From: Verrucomicrobiia bacterium
GTDB taxonomy: Bacteria; Verrucomicrobiota; Verrucomicrobiia; Limisphaerales; JAEYXS01
Length of the DNA stretch: 64,000 nucleotides
Direction: 5' to 3'
Assembly (NCBI GenBank): GCA_036405135.1
Contig: DASWYF010000013.1
Coordinates: 186,001-250,000, forward strand
Under the pieces are notes generated by a model that searched no databases, had not been told where the DNA came from, and saw only the letters and a list, made by a program, of their open reading frames with translations. Position 1 is the first letter of the stretch, and each line of letters starts with the position of its first letter. This document shows, piece by piece, positions 16,332-26,395 of the stretch. The translations under genes and the position numbers were made by a program.

Positions 16332-17846
16332 TTAGCGTGCCGCCATGTTCAGGCGCAAGGTCGGCGGTGGGGCGGTGGGATGATAATTTCCAGCAAAGCC
16401 ATGCACCAGGCCGCTCGCAAGTCCCTTCAAGACAGTCTCGGAGGTTTCGCGCACGATGATCAGGGTCGCCTGGCCGTTGTGATCACTGTTGATGAATTCA
16501 GTCAGGGCAGGTGTGCTGATCACCCGCAAGCCGCTCGTCTCTTCTGGCTCGATGCTGAACGTGCCCAAGGGAACCGCGGCCGCCGAATCGATCTCGTTTC
16601 CTCCATTTCGATTCGCCGGCGCGTTATCCCAGATGATCTCATGTTCGGACCACTCATCCTGCGCTCCGTCCTTCAAGCCATACACAGTGAAGACGCAGGT
16701 GGGCAGGCGTGAAGCGAAGCCATAACCGGTCGGCTCAAATGTCAAGGCCAGTGCGGCATTCTCCACCTTTTGCCCTTTGATGGTGCTGAGGTCGAAGCTG
16801 AAGTAAGCCTTCCGCCGGTAACCGGGTGTGTGCGTGTTCTTCACCAGCATCAGGGAATCCGAATGATGATTCTCTGTGCCTTGGGAGAAGACGTATGAGG
16901 TACGACCACGACCTGAAGCCGTGGTAAGTGTGACTGTGCCTGCCGGCTGATTGGCCGCTGTGTTTTCACGCGTGGCCCGATCGGCTTCTACGAAGGAAGT
17001 GTTCCGTGCTGCCACTGCTTGCCGGTTCAACACGGCGTTTTCACCAGTGGTCAGGCGCAGGTTCTCGCCGCTCTGGCGATGACGCACCTCCACTTCGCCA
17101 TCGAAGACTTGCACGTGGGCCTTGCCGTCTGCACCCGCGCTGATGCCGAATTCCGTGCCGTGATCGATGATTTTGGCATTGGCCGTTTCCACGGTGAAGC
17201 CCACCGCTTGTTTCGGCACATGCGCGGTGAGCATACCACGATGAAGTATGCAGAGATCCTTGTTCACGATCTCCAGAACAGCAGGGGCCTCAAGCGTGAT
17301 GGTAGCGCCAGATTCAAAGCGCAATGTGGCCAGCCCATAGGTGAGCGAAAGTTTCCCCGCTGTGAGCCGGGCTCCTTCCGCTGTGGGCAAAGCAGAACTT
17401 TCCCAACGGCAACCGCGGGTCTGCGTCAGGGTCGCGACGACGGGCGGTGTGACGATGGCAGCTTGAGGGGCGGGGTGTTCGTGTTTGGCCAGGCTGATGC
17501 CCAAGCCGATACCGGTGGCCAATACCGCGATGCTTGCCGCAGCCGCCAACCAGACAGCGTTCTTTTTCCAGGGCGAGGGCAGGGGAACGACCTTGCTCTC
17601 AGTAGGAGACTCCAATCCAGCCAAGGAAGCGGCAAGTTGATCCGGCAAAGTTTGTTGACCGATGCGACCGCTCTCCCAATGCAGGCCAGCGTGCAATTGC
17701 AGATGCTCCACCACGTAACGGCGCGCGGTAGCTGATTCCCGCACGAGCACTTCCAGCCGCGCGGATTGGTCCGGCGTCAACTGCTGTTCCACCAGCCGTT
17801 CACACAGCTCGTGCAGTTCCTCAGGTTGCTTCGGGTTCATAGTCAT
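16332..17846 (-). CDS. FecR-domain membrane protein with C-terminal DNRLRE domain
   Basis: 504 residues. N-terminal ~90: HELCERLVEQQLTPDQSARLEVLVRESATARRYVVEHLQLHAGLHW, an anti-sigma-like helical region. Transmembrane helix at about 96-118. FecR domain about 140-290 (TAGKLSLTYGLATLRFESGATITLEAPAVLEI, VETANAKIIDHGTEFGIS, VQVFDGEVEVRH). Residues ~310-500 form a DNRLRE/CBM96-like beta domain (TSYVFSQG, RRKAYFSFDLSTIKG, VENAALALTFEPT). The usual role is to sequester the cognate ECF sigma until a surface signal arrives. Its start overlaps the sigma gene by 26 bp, so coupled translation is likely. The DNRLRE domain may sense a cell-surface or extracellular polymer (inference). Confidence 0.85.
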   Translation of the reverse strand: MTMNPKQPEELHELCERLVEQQLTPDQSARLEVLVRESATARRYVVEHLQLHAGLHWESGRIGQQTLPDQLAASLAGLESPTESKVVPLPSPWKKNAVWLAAAASIAVLATGIGLGISLAKHEHPAPQAAIVTPPVVATLTQTRGCRWESSALPTAEGARLTAGKLSLTYGLATLRFESGATITLEAPAVLEIVNKDLCILHRGMLTAHVPKQAVGFTVETANAKIIDHGTEFGISAGADGKAHVQVFDGEVEVRHRQSGENLRLTTGENAVLNRQAVAARNTSFVEADRATRENTAANQPAGTVTLTTASGRGRTSYVFSQGTENHHSDSLMLVKNTHTPGYRRKAYFSFDLSTIKGQKVENAALALTFEPTGYGFASRLPTCVFTVYGLKDGAQDEWSEHEIIWDNAPANRNGGNEIDSAAAVPLGTFSIEPEETSGLRVISTPALTEFINSDHNGQATLIIVRETSETVLKGLASGLVHGFAGNYHPTAPPPTLRLNMAAR

Positions 17847-18363
17847 CGGCTTTCTTCAGGGAACGGGTCACACACTCGTGCAAATTCTTGCGGATACGGC
17901 TGAGCAGGCGGTAAACGGCACCTTCGGTCTTCTGGGTCTGCTCGGCGATGTCATCGATCTCCGCGCCTTCGTGATAGCGCAAATTCAATATCTGGCGATG
18001 TTCGGCATCCAGCTTGCCCATGCATTGGGTGAGCAACTGCCGCTGCACTTCCAGCGCCTCATCATTGCTCTCCACCTCGGAGGCGATGATTTCCAGAAAC
18101 TCATCTGACACCTGCAACTGGTTCTTCTTCTGGCGCTTGCGATAGGTGAGCACCTGATGAAAAGCGATCTTGCGCGCCCACGCACCGAAGTTCGTGCCCG
18201 GCTGGAACTGGTCGAAACACCGCCACATCACCAGCTTGCTCTGCTGGAGGATATCCTCGGCGTCCTGCGGGCGCGGCACCAGCGTCATCACATACAACGC
18301 CAGCGACCGCTCGATGCTGGAGAGCTGGACGATGAACAATTCGGTTTTATCAGGTGCCGACAT
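17821..18363 (-). CDS. ECF sigma factor, Rhodopirellula/Verrucomicrobium type
   Basis: 180 residues. FIVQLSSIERSLALYVMTLVPRPQDAEDILQQSKLVMWRCFDQFQPGTNFGAWARKIAFHQVLTYRKRQKK is the region 2 of the PVC-specific ECF subfamily. Region 4 follows (MGKLDAEHRQILNLRYHEGAEIDDIAEQTQKTEGAVYRLLSRIRKNLHECV). Members sit next to FecR-type membrane proteins and are thought to control sets of surface or catabolic genes. The 3' end overlaps the FecR gene. Start ATG 18363 has no clear ribosome site. Confidence 0.9.
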   Translation of the reverse strand: MSAPDKTELFIVQLSSIERSLALYVMTLVPRPQDAEDILQQSKLVMWRCFDQFQPGTNFGAWARKIAFHQVLTYRKRQKKNQLQVSDEFLEIIASEVESNDEALEVQRQLLTQCMGKLDAEHRQILNLRYHEGAEIDDIAEQTQKTEGAVYRLLSRIRKNLHECVTRSLKKADDYEPEAT

Positions 18364-18452
18364 GGTGGCTATTCAGGAGATTAAGTCCGAAAAGGCGGGT
18401 TTTGGACAGCTCGGAATGAACGTTTTTGCCCGTTACTGCTCCAATGTTCTGT

Positions 18453-19151
18453 ATGAAAAAACCGACTAAGGCCGGGATGATCTCTTTTTGGAAGAAGGAA
18501 CTGCTGCCCTTGCTCATCATGGCCTTGGTGCTGTTCGCCTTCCGCTCGGCGGTGGCAGATTGGTATGATGTGCCGACGGGCTCCATGAAACCGACCATCC
18601 TCGAAGGCGACCGCGTGTTCGTCCACAAGACGGCGTATGATCTGAAAGTGCCGTTCACCAAATGGCATCTGGCCGAGTGGGGCAATCCGAAACGTGGCGA
18701 CATCGTGGTGTGTTTCTCGCCAGAAGACGGGATACGATTGGTGAAGCGCGTGGTTGCTGTGCCGGGTGATCGCATTGAGCTGACCGGCAATCGTTTATTT
18801 GTGAATGGCGTAGCGGCTGAATACGGGCCGTTGGAGTCAGACGTAATCAAGGATATGCCCACACAGGAGGTGCTACATTACCAGTTCGCAGAAGAAACAG
18901 TGGCCGGACGATCGCATCCCGTGATGTTCATTCCTGCGGTTCAGTCGCACAATTCTTTCCCGGAGCAAACCGTGCCCGCCGGTCAGTATTTCATGATGGG
19001 TGATAATCGTGATAACAGCAAAGACTCGCGCTACTTCGGCTACGTGCCGCGCAAAGAAATCATGGGCGAGGCGGTTGGTATTGCGATCTCCTTTGAAAAA
19101 GACGCGTGGTTCAAAGCACGCTGGAGCCGGTTCTTTTCAGAACTGCCATAG
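18453..19151 (+). CDS. lepB: Signal peptidase I
   Basis: About 232 residues from ATG 18453 (MKKPTKAG); the frame is open to 18426. One transmembrane anchor at about 17-36 (LPLLIMALVLFAFRS). Catalytic Ser44 in PTGSMKPT and catalytic Lys98 in RLVKRVVAVPGD form the Ser-Lys dyad; GDNRDNSKDSRYFGYVPRKEIMGEA is box E. Cleaves signal peptides of Sec-exported proteins at the outer face of the inner membrane. A roughly 45-residue insertion before the GDNRDNS box lengthens it modestly. Divergent from the sigma/FecR pair. Confidence 0.93.
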   Translation: MKKPTKAGMISFWKKELLPLLIMALVLFAFRSAVADWYDVPTGSMKPTILEGDRVFVHKTAYDLKVPFTKWHLAEWGNPKRGDIVVCFSPEDGIRLVKRVVAVPGDRIELTGNRLFVNGVAAEYGPLESDVIKDMPTQEVLHYQFAEETVAGRSHPVMFIPAVQSHNSFPEQTVPAGQYFMMGDNRDNSKDSRYFGYVPRKEIMGEAVGIAISFEKDAWFKARWSRFFSELP

Positions 19152-19265
19152 GAGCGTGGCCGCCCGCCCCGTGCCGCTAGGTCGGGGTCCTCGGCCACAG
19201 CAACGGGCATAAAGCCTGTCATGAACTTTGGTGCGTGAACCACCAAGAGACGCGTCCATATGTTC

Positions 19266-19306
19266 TCTCTCACCCCTCAACGGGGAGAGGGCAGGGGTGA
19301 GGGGTG
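19266..19306. repeat. Interspersed CTCACCCCT inverted repeat
   Basis: CTCACCCCT and AGGGGTGAG arms flank CAACGGGGAGAGGGC. Related copies are at 2388-2534, 4178-4232 and 29394-29441. It lies between lepB and the metallophosphoesterase gene (convergent), so it could also act as a hairpin end. Confidence 0.7.
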
Positions 19307-19390
19307 AGTCGCAACACAGGGTATTCTAATCCATTCAACAATTTTGAAATATCCAGCATCTGTCGGTACGGAGCAGGCCATCACACTCCT

Positions 19391-20101
19391 TCACAGTGGC
19401 ACCCTCAAAATCCTCTGCCCAAAGATCGCGCACGCGTGAGTGAAGCTTATGCCTTCCAACAGTGGCGAAAGAAACGGCTGCTTCCCTACAGTGCAACCAT
19501 TCGCCCAATATGAAAACGCAGGCAGCACGACCGCTCGATCACTGAACAGAAAGCAAGGACAACGCGCTTCCGAGGTGACGCCATCGCCCAAGGACAACGT
19601 CGGATGCTCATGTCCCATGATAAGTGTGAGTGACTCATCGGTGCCATCTACAGCGCGTGAATCATCACCATGCAGCAGAAGAAATTTTCCCACCTGTAAT
19701 TTCCTCTGAACTGAAACCGATGTAGGCAAACTCGTGAGATTGCGTTCCAGCAGATGATCGTGATTACCCAGCAGTAAAGTGAGCTGAGAACGCTGGGACA
19801 GCTCATTGATCAAGCGATCCAACTCCGTGCGCACTTCTGGTAAAGACACAGTGCCATGCACGATGTCACCTAGTATGACGACACGTTCCGGTTGATAATC
19901 CTCCTGCAATTCCAGCAGCCGCTCCACAGTGTCTTCCTCGCGGCTCACCGGCAGCAATTGACCGCGACTGCGATGTGCCCACACATAACCGAGATGCAGG
20001 TCGGCAACCGCTAACAGCTTGTGTTCAGGCAGCCAAAGCGCACGACGGCTATCCGCAGTGATCGAAGGCGAGAGGGGGAGCGATTGCATCTTACTCGTCA
20101 T
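19391..20101 (-). CDS. Metallophosphoesterase (COG1407/PdeM-like)
   Basis: About 236 residues from ATG 20101, which overlaps the dnaE end by 11 bp; an ATG at 20089 is an alternative. Metal motifs in order: VADLHLGYVWAHRSRG (motif I), VILGDIVHGT (motif II), LLLGNHDHLLE (motif III), LLHGDD and MGHEHP (motifs IV-V). This order and the N-terminal ALWLPEHKLLAVADLHLG match the COG1407 phosphoesterases, some of which are linked to DNA ligase-associated repair. Substrate unknown. Overlap with dnaE suggests a shared transcript. Confidence 0.83.
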   Translation of the reverse strand: MTSKMQSLPLSPSITADSRRALWLPEHKLLAVADLHLGYVWAHRSRGQLLPVSREEDTVERLLELQEDYQPERVVILGDIVHGTVSLPEVRTELDRLINELSQRSQLTLLLGNHDHLLERNLTSLPTSVSVQRKLQVGKFLLLHGDDSRAVDGTDESLTLIMGHEHPTLSLGDGVTSEARCPCFLFSDRAVVLPAFSYWANGCTVGKQPFLSPLLEGISFTHACAIFGQRILRVPL

Positions 20102-23100
20102 CACCGCCACCCGCATTGGCGTAACTCTTCTTCTCCCACGGCTTCTTCTCGCGCTCAGGCAGCTTGGTGTCCACCTTCACGTAGTAAGACTCTTCGCCCA
20201 GCATGTCGTTCACGGCTTGCTCGAATTCATTCGAGGGCGCGACGAAATAGCGGTCATGTGTCTCGATGAAGATCACCGCTCCGCTCGGATCGCGGAAGCA
20301 GAGGAAGAGGGGAGTGCGACCTTTGTTCGCTTCCACCAGTCGCCGCACATCATCCAATTTCTCTAACGTGAGATGCGCCATCTGCAAGCGCAGGTGAACC
20401 TGCTTCGTGTACTTACGCGGAGCCACTTCGATGGGCATGATCTCCGTTGGGAAAATCTTCGGCTTGTCCTCGCCGTTGTTCACTTCACCGATGACGAGAA
20501 TGACGGCGTTCTGCTTCAGGTGATCGCGGAACTTGTCGTAATTGTCATTCATGCAGAGGATCTGCGCGCTGCTGGCAGTATCCTCCAAGGTGACCATCGC
20601 GTAAGGCTTGCCGGATTTCTTCGAGAAGCCCTGTTGCACCGCGGTGATCATGCCGCCGAGACGGCTCATGCTCTTGGCGGGCAATTGGGTGGCCTCAGTA
20701 AGCGTGCAGAGCGTGTAACGCTCCAGCATCTTCGCATACGGCGTGAGCGGATGGCCGGTGACATAGAAACCGAGCAAATCCTTCTCCGCTTGCAAGAGTT
20801 CGCTCTGCGGCCATTCCGGCAATTTGGCAAGAGACTCCGGCATGGCCGTCGTCGTGTCCTCCGCCATCATGCCGAAGAGGGAGACTTGACCCTTGGCTTT
20901 GTCTGAAGCTGCGCTGGCCGCGCGGGTGAGACTGAATTCAATCTGTGAGAACAGCGTCGCGCGCGTTTCACCGAAACAATCGCAACCGCCGCACTTGATC
21001 AGCGCTTCCAGCACCTTGCGGTTCACCGTGCGCGTATCCACGCGCTGGCACATCTCGCCGAGCGTCTTGAATTTATCTCCTTCGGCACGCGCCTTGAGGA
21101 TGCTTTGCACCGCCACTTCGCCGACGCCTTTGATCGCCGCGAGACCGAAGCGGATGACGGTGCCTCCGCGTGCAGGCGCGAAGTAGAGGCTGCTCTCGTT
21201 CACATCCGGCGCGAGCACCTCGATGCCCATGCTGCGGGCCTCGGCGATGAACTGACTGAGCTTCGCCGTATCGCTCATGTCGTTTGTCATCATGGCGCAG
21301 AAGAACTCGACCGGATAATTCGCCTTCAGATACGCCGTCTGATACGCCACGACGGCGTAGGCGGCCGCGTGTGATTTGTTGAAGCCGTAACCGGCAAACT
21401 TCTCCAGCAAGTCGAACACCTGGTTCGCCTTGTCCGCCGCGATGCCGTTCTTTTCCTTCGCACCATTGACGAACAGCGCGCGATGCTTCTGCATCTCCTC
21501 GATCTTCTTCTTGCCCATCGCGCGACGCAGCAAGTCAGCGCCGCCGAGTGTGTAACCGGCGAGGATCTGCGCGGCTTGCATCACCTGCTCCTGGTAGATG
21601 AGCACACCGTAGGTTTCCTTCGAGATGCCTTCCAGCAGCGCGTGTGGATACTCGACTTCCTTGCGCCCGTGACGGCGCTCAATGAAGTCCGGGATCAGGT
21701 CCATGGGGCCGGGGCGATAGAGCGCCACGAGTGCCGTGATGTGCTCCACGGAAGCGATCTGGAAGCGACGGCACAGATCGCGCATGCCACCAGACTCAAG
21801 CTGGAACACGCCGAGCGTATTCGCCTTGTTCAACAGGTCGTAAGCCTTCGCATCATCGAGATGGAGCGTGTCCACGTCGATGGTGATGCCCTTGGTCTGC
21901 TTCACCATGTCGCACGTATTGCGAATGACGGTGAGCGTTTTTAGACCGAGGAAGTCCATCTTCAGCAGGCCGAGGTCGCCTACCGGGTTCATCGCGTACT
22001 GCGTGACCATCGTTCCGTCATCATCCTGTTTGACGGGCAGGAGATTGATGAGCGGCTCGGGGCCGATCACGACAGCGGCGGCGTGAATGGAGGAATTGCG
22101 CGTGATATCTTCCAGCACGAAACCCGTATCGATCAATTCACGCGTTACCTCTTCGGACTCGTATGCCTGCTTCAGATCGGCGGATTGCTCCAACGCCTTC
22201 TTCAGGTCCATCTTGAGCTCGTTCGGGATCATCTTGGCGAGGCGATCGCACTCGCCGTAGCTCAGACCCATGACGCGACCGACATCGCGCACCACGGACT
22301 TCGCACCCATCGTACCGAAGGTGATGATCTGCGCCACGCAATCACGACCATACTTCTGGCGCACGTATTCGATCACGTCCGCACGACGGTCATCCGCGAA
22401 ATCGATATCGATATCCGGCGGGTTCACGCGTTCGGGATTCAGGAAGCGCTCGAACAGCAGGCCGTAACGGATGGGATCGACGTTCGCGATGTCCAACAGA
22501 TACGTGACCATGGAACCTGCGGCACTACCACGCGCCACGCACGCGACACCCATCTTGCGGCCTTCCAAAACGAAATCAGCCACGATGAGAAAGTAATCCA
22601 CGAAACCGGTCTTCAAGATCACCGCCATCTCGATCTGCACGCGGTCAATCACGTCCTTGATGGCCGCGGCCACGGAAGGCAATTGATGCAAGCTGGTATC
22701 AGGTGATGCGCTCTTCTCCGCTTCGAACTTCGCGAAATCCAGCGTGGGCAGACGTTTCGGCTCCTGGATGGATTCGATGATGAAATCAGACCCCTCAGCA
22801 CGGGCCTGCAACGTGTAACGGCGGTTCAGGCCGTTGGCGAGCAGCAGACGCAGATAACCTTCGCGCGTGTAATGCTCCGGCGGGTTGAAGACGGGGTAGT
22901 GCAGGTCGCCGAACTTGATGTCGAGATTGCACTTCTCGGCGACTTCCAGCGTGTTCTTTACCGCTTCCGGAGTTTCGGTGAAGCGTGCATGCATCTCCTC
23001 GGCGGAGCGCAGGAAGAATTGCTCCTGCACATACTGCATGCGCTTCGTATCGCTGAGCAGGTTTTGATTGCCGATGCAGATGAGGCAGTCATGCGCGTGA

Positions 23101-23756
23101 GAATGTTCCTTCTTCACGTAATGCACGTCATTCGTCGCGACGAGCTTCAGGTCGAATTCCTTGGCCCACGGGATCAGCAGGCGGTTCACTTTGGCCTGTT
23201 CGGAGATGCCGTGGTTCTGGAGTTCGAGATAGAAATTCTCCGGCCCAAGCGTCTGCTTGAACCAGTCGATGGAAGCGCGGGCCTTGTCCGGCTGATCGTG
23301 GATGATGTGCTGGCAGATCTCGCTGGCGAGACAGCCGGAAAGGGCGATGATGCCTTCCTTGTGCTCCGCGAGCAGATCCTTGTCGATGCGCGGCTTGTAG
23401 TAGAACCCGTCGATGTAAGCGAGGCTCACCATCTTGACGAGATTCTTGTAGCCTTGCTGATCCTTCGCCAGCAGCACGAGATGGTTATAGACTTCCTTGC
23501 CGCCGCCACTCGCTTTTTTCTCCGTGCGCTTGCCGGGAGCCACATACACCTCGCACCCGATGATGGGCTTGATGCCTTTCTTCCTCGCGGCCTGATAAAA
23601 ATCGATCGCACCGAACATGTTCCCGTGATCGGTGATGGCGAGAGAGGAGAACTTCAACTCGTGGGCACGGTCCATCAGCCGGTCTAGCCGGCAGGCACCA
23701 TCGAGCAAGGAGTACTCGGTGTGCAGATGGAGATGGACATATTCCGCATGCGACAT
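20091..23756 (-). CDS. dnaE: DNA polymerase III alpha subunit
   Basis: 1221 residues, slightly longer than E. coli DnaE (1160). Main replicative polymerase. N-terminal PHP domain ([25 protein letters not shown]) retains many metal-ligand His. The catalytic Asp cluster DIDIDF is at about residues 447-452, preceded by [19 protein letters not shown]. Helix-hairpin-helix ([15 protein letters not shown]) and OB-fold ([29 protein letters not shown]) domains follow. Start ATG 23756 gives [12 protein letters not shown]. Confidence 0.97.
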   Translation of the reverse strand: MSHAEYVHLHLHTEYSLLDGACRLDRLMDRAHELKFSSLAITDHGNMFGAIDFYQAARKKGIKPIIGCEVYVAPGKRTEKKASGGGKEVYNHLVLLAKDQQGYKNLVKMVSLAYIDGFYYKPRIDKDLLAEHKEGIIALSGCLASEICQHIIHDQPDKARASIDWFKQTLGPENFYLELQNHGISEQAKVNRLLIPWAKEFDLKLVATNDVHYVKKEHSHAHDCLICIGNQNLLSDTKRMQYVQEQFFLRSAEEMHARFTETPEAVKNTLEVAEKCNLDIKFGDLHYPVFNPPEHYTREGYLRLLLANGLNRRYTLQARAEGSDFIIESIQEPKRLPTLDFAKFEAEKSASPDTSLHQLPSVAAAIKDVIDRVQIEMAVILKTGFVDYFLIVADFVLEGRKMGVACVARGSAAGSMVTYLLDIANVDPIRYGLLFERFLNPERVNPPDIDIDFADDRRADVIEYVRQKYGRDCVAQIITFGTMGAKSVVRDVGRVMGLSYGECDRLAKMIPNELKMDLKKALEQSADLKQAYESEEVTRELIDTGFVLEDITRNSSIHAAAVVIGPEPLINLLPVKQDDDGTMVTQYAMNPVGDLGLLKMDFLGLKTLTVIRNTCDMVKQTKGITIDVDTLHLDDAKAYDLLNKANTLGVFQLESGGMRDLCRRFQIASVEHITALVALYRPGPMDLIPDFIERRHGRKEVEYPHALLEGISKETYGVLIYQEQVMQAAQILAGYTLGGADLLRRAMGKKKIEEMQKHRALFVNGAKEKNGIAADKANQVFDLLEKFAGYGFNKSHAAAYAVVAYQTAYLKANYPVEFFCAMMTNDMSDTAKLSQFIAEARSMGIEVLAPDVNESSLYFAPARGGTVIRFGLAAIKGVGEVAVQSILKARAEGDKFKTLGEMCQRVDTRTVNRKVLEALIKCGGCDCFGETRATLFSQIEFSLTRAASAASDKAKGQVSLFGMMAEDTTTAMPESLAKLPEWPQSELLQAEKDLLGFYVTGHPLTPYAKMLERYTLCTLTEATQLPAKSMSRLGGMITAVQQGFSKKSGKPYAMVTLEDTASSAQILCMNDNYDKFRDHLKQNAVILVIGEVNNGEDKPKIFPTEIMPIEVAPRKYTKQVHLRLQMAHLTLEKLDDVRRLVEANKGRTPLFLCFRDPSGAVIFIETHDRYFVAPSNEFEQAVNDMLGEESYYVKVDTKLPEREKKPWEKKSYANAGGGDDE

Positions 23757-23849
23757 GCCCGGGAATGTAAGGGCGGGTGAGGGCCCTGCGCAAGTGAAGG
23801 GGCAGGGATGTTATTCACAATGAGAGATGAGTAATGCGCCAGCAAAGTG

Positions 23850-23870
23850 CTGCCGGATTCCAGCCGGCAG
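23850..23870. repeat. GC-rich hairpin repeat, copy 3 (inverted)
   Basis: CTGCCGGATTCCAGCCGGCAG, the reverse orientation of the unit at 11379-11399, preceded by GTG. Confidence 0.8.
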
Positions 23871-23968
23871 TAAAGGGGCATTGTAAACAAGGCGGCATTT
23901 GAATGATTAAGCCGGATATGACTATCCGTCAGGATTTCGAGCAGCGTGTTTCGTCGGGCGCCAATATC

Positions 23969-23989
23969 CTGCCGGCTGGAATCCGGCAG
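23969..23989. repeat. GC-rich hairpin repeat, copy 4
   Basis: Same orientation and sequence as the copy at 11379-11399 and again followed by CACG. Confidence 0.8.
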
Positions 23990-24103
23990 CACGGGCTTTA
24001 TGTCCGCGCGAACAGCATTGTATAAAACTGTCATGATCTTGATTAAAGCCACCCATTTTCCACTGTTTACATCGGAAACTTCTCTGATACCTTGCGCGGC
24101 TCT

Positions 24104-25801
24104 GTGAAAAACGCGGAAACAAAACAGCAGCAGCCGATCCGGGTGGGCCTCATCTCGCTCGGTTGCGCGAAGAACTTGGTGGATGCCGAGATCATGCTCG
24201 GCACCCTGATGAAAGACGGCGTGGAGATCACCAATCAGGCCGAGTCGGCCGATGTGGTGGTGGTGAACACGTGCTCCTTCATCGATGCTGCGCAGGAGGA
24301 GAGCGTCGATACCATCCTCGAATCCGTGGAAGTCCGAGAAGCGAACAATCGCGGCCAGGCGCTCATCGTTTCCGGCTGTCTCTCCCAACGTTTCCGCGAT
24401 GATCTGCCGAAGCTGTTCCCGGAAGTGGACGCCTTCATGGGCATCGATCAAGTGGCGCAGGTGACGGACATCGTGAAGACCGCGCTGAGCCGTCGCGAAG
24501 AGAAGATCGCCACGGGCCAACCGCTCAAGCGCGCTTCCAAAAAGAAAGTTTCCTCCAAGCTCGCGGAACTCGATGCCAAGAAGCCGCACGATCATCACGC
24601 GGATGAAGCCGTGACGCGTGGCACGGACAAGTTCGGTAAATCGAAGCAAGTCATCGCGCTCACGCCAACAGCACCCGCGGTTCCGGCAGGCCCTTTGATG
24701 GATGTCACAGCGCGTCCGGTTTACATCCCTGATTTCGGCACGCCACGTTTTCGCCTCACGCCGAAACATTTCGCGTATGTGAAGATCGCCGAGGGGTGCA
24801 ATCATCCGTGCAGCTTCTGCATCATCCCGCGCATGCGCGGTTCGCATCGCAGCCGCACGCAAGCAGACGTCGTGGCTGAGGTGAAAGAGCTCGTCAAAGA
24901 GGGCGTGAAGGAGATCAACCTCATCTCGCAGGATTCCACTTACTACGGCTTGGACCTGCGGGCGAATCATTCGCGTGCAATCTCTTCTCCGGAAAAATTT
25001 AACGCGGCTGCGAAGGCATTGCCCGCTGATGCGACCACGCTTTGCTCGCTGTTGCGCGAATTGAATTCGATCAAGGGTGATTTCTGGATCCGCCTGCTCT
25101 ACACGCATCCGGCGCATTGGACGGATGAACTCATCCAAACCATCGCGGAGTGCAAGAAAGTGGTGCGCTACGTGGACATGCCCTTGCAGCACATCCAGCA
25201 GAACATGCTGGAGCGCATGCGCCGCGAAACGTCCGAGCAGTACATCGTGGATCTCATCGCGAAGATCCGTAAAGGCATCCCGGGCATCGCCATCCGCACG
25301 ACGTTCATCGTGGCGTTCCCCGGTGAGACGGAAGCTTATTTCGACCGTTTGCTCGAGTTCATCCACGAGACGAAGTTCGAGCGCATGGGTGTGTTCACTT
25401 ATTCGCAAGAAGAGGGAACCATCGCCGGTAAGATGGCGGGCCAGATCACGGAGAAGGTGAAGCAGAAACGTCGTGAACGCTCGATGGCCGCCCAACTCGA
25501 AGTGGCGCGAGCCGTCTCCGAGAGTTTCGTCGGCAAGACCATCAAGGTGCTCATCGAAGGCGAAGCGAGTGCGAAGGAGCTTCAAGGCGCGAAGATCAGT
25601 TCGTGGGAACACGGCTTGATCCGCAGCGATGACGAGCAAAACGCATTGCCGAAGGGCCGTTACCTCATCGCGCGCGGTGAAGCGGACGCGCCGGACATCG
25701 ACGGTCGCGTGTATGTGCGCGGCAAGCTGCCGATCGGTGAATTCGCGAAGGTGAAGGTGATCGGGCATACGGATTACGACCTGATTGCGGAACCGGCGTA
25801 A
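24104..25801 (+). CDS. rimO: Ribosomal protein S12 methylthiotransferase, with linker insertion
   Basis: Radical-SAM methylthiotransferase that adds a methylthio group to an Asp of ribosomal protein S12. From GTG 24104 it is ~565 residues; typical RimO is ~440. The N-terminal MTTase domain has Cys21, Cys57 and Cys92 for the second cluster (SLGCAKN, NTCSF, GCLSQR). The radical-SAM motif CNHPCSFC is at about 232-239. A TRAM domain ends the protein. About 80 extra residues (roughly 130-210, Lys/Ala/Pro-rich with HDHH) separate the first two domains, and another ~25 lie near 300-325. TTG 24092 is an alternative start. Confidence 0.92.
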   Translation: MKNAETKQQQPIRVGLISLGCAKNLVDAEIMLGTLMKDGVEITNQAESADVVVVNTCSFIDAAQEESVDTILESVEVREANNRGQALIVSGCLSQRFRDDLPKLFPEVDAFMGIDQVAQVTDIVKTALSRREEKIATGQPLKRASKKKVSSKLAELDAKKPHDHHADEAVTRGTDKFGKSKQVIALTPTAPAVPAGPLMDVTARPVYIPDFGTPRFRLTPKHFAYVKIAEGCNHPCSFCIIPRMRGSHRSRTQADVVAEVKELVKEGVKEINLISQDSTYYGLDLRANHSRAISSPEKFNAAAKALPADATTLCSLLRELNSIKGDFWIRLLYTHPAHWTDELIQTIAECKKVVRYVDMPLQHIQQNMLERMRRETSEQYIVDLIAKIRKGIPGIAIRTTFIVAFPGETEAYFDRLLEFIHETKFERMGVFTYSQEEGTIAGKMAGQITEKVKQKRRERSMAAQLEVARAVSESFVGKTIKVLIEGEASAKELQGAKISSWEHGLIRSDDEQNALPKGRYLIARGEADAPDIDGRVYVRGKLPIGEFAKVKVIGHTDYDLIAEPA

Positions 25802-25838
25802 CTTGCCAAGTGTTACCGGCTTGGCTATCTTGACGACT

Positions 25839-26060
25839 ATGAGCAAAGCTGAAATTTTGAGCGAGCTGCCCAAACTGGATGTGCGGGAGCGGGCTGAAAT
25901 TTTCGCCAGACTTTGCGAGCTCGAAGAATCCACTTCGGTTCCCACTGCGGAAGAACGCGCCATCTTGGATAAAGAATGGGAAGATTTTAAAAGAGATGGT
26001 GACAAAGGAACTCCTTTGCACGAGGTGGAGGCTCTCTTGCGTCGGGGACGTGGAAAATGA
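25839..26060 (+). CDS. Addiction-module antitoxin
   Basis: 73 residues from ATG 25839 (MSKAEILSELPKLDVRERAEIFARLCELEE). The pattern ILxELPKLxxxERxEIxxRLxELE...TPLHEVEALLRR fits the 'putative addiction module component' antitoxin family. Its stop overlaps the next ATG (ATGA), so toxin translation is coupled to antitoxin translation. Confidence 0.8.
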   Translation: MSKAEILSELPKLDVRERAEIFARLCELEESTSVPTAEERAILDKEWEDFKRDGDKGTPLHEVEALLRRGRGK

Positions 26061-26350
26061 AGTGGCAAGTCAGCCTTCGCTCGCGAGCTTTGGATGACAT
26101 TGCTTCGGCAAGAGAGTGGTATGACGAGCGTGTACCCGGCCTTGGTGATGATTTTGCCGCCGAAGTTCTTCACGGGTTCTATTATCTTTCTGAATTCGGT
26201 GACATACGGCCCAGATACTACGGCGAATTCCGACAGTTGCTCGTGAAACGGTTTCCTTATAAAATATTCTTTCTTTTCGATGGTGAAGCCGTCGTTGTCT
26301 TCCGCGTTCTTCATGCAAAACAGGACCATTCTCGTCATTTACTTGAATAG
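26057..26350 (+). CDS. RelE/ParE-family toxin
   Basis: 97 residues. SLRSRALDDIASAREWYDERVPGLGDDFAAEVL and YYGEFRQLLVKRFPYKIFFLFDGEAVVVFRVLHAKQDHSRHL are the classical ParE/RelE-superfamily N- and C-terminal blocks. Starts inside the antitoxin stop codon. Target (gyrase or ribosome-bound mRNA) cannot be told from sequence alone. Confidence 0.85.
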   Translation: MKWQVSLRSRALDDIASAREWYDERVPGLGDDFAAEVLHGFYYLSEFGDIRPRYYGEFRQLLVKRFPYKIFFLFDGEAVVVFRVLHAKQDHSRHLLE

Positions 26351-26395
26351 CGCCATTGAACCTCCGCCATATCAGGTCTAGACTGGCGACGCTTA

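Larger units (their letters stand above)
23757..24103. other. Divergent promoter region with two hairpin repeats
   Basis: 347 bp between divergent dnaE and rimO. It contains GC hairpin repeats at 23850-23870 (inverted orientation) and 23969-23989 (CTGCCGG...CCGGCAG). The promoters of both genes presumably lie here. No small gene is recognised. Confidence 0.6.

Noticed and set aside
23684-26338. 884-residue open frame on the minus strand opposite rimO and the toxin-antitoxin pair
   Set aside because: It lies antisense to well-recognised rimO and toxin genes, has biased Arg/His/Leu composition typical of a shadow frame, and crosses repeat sequence.
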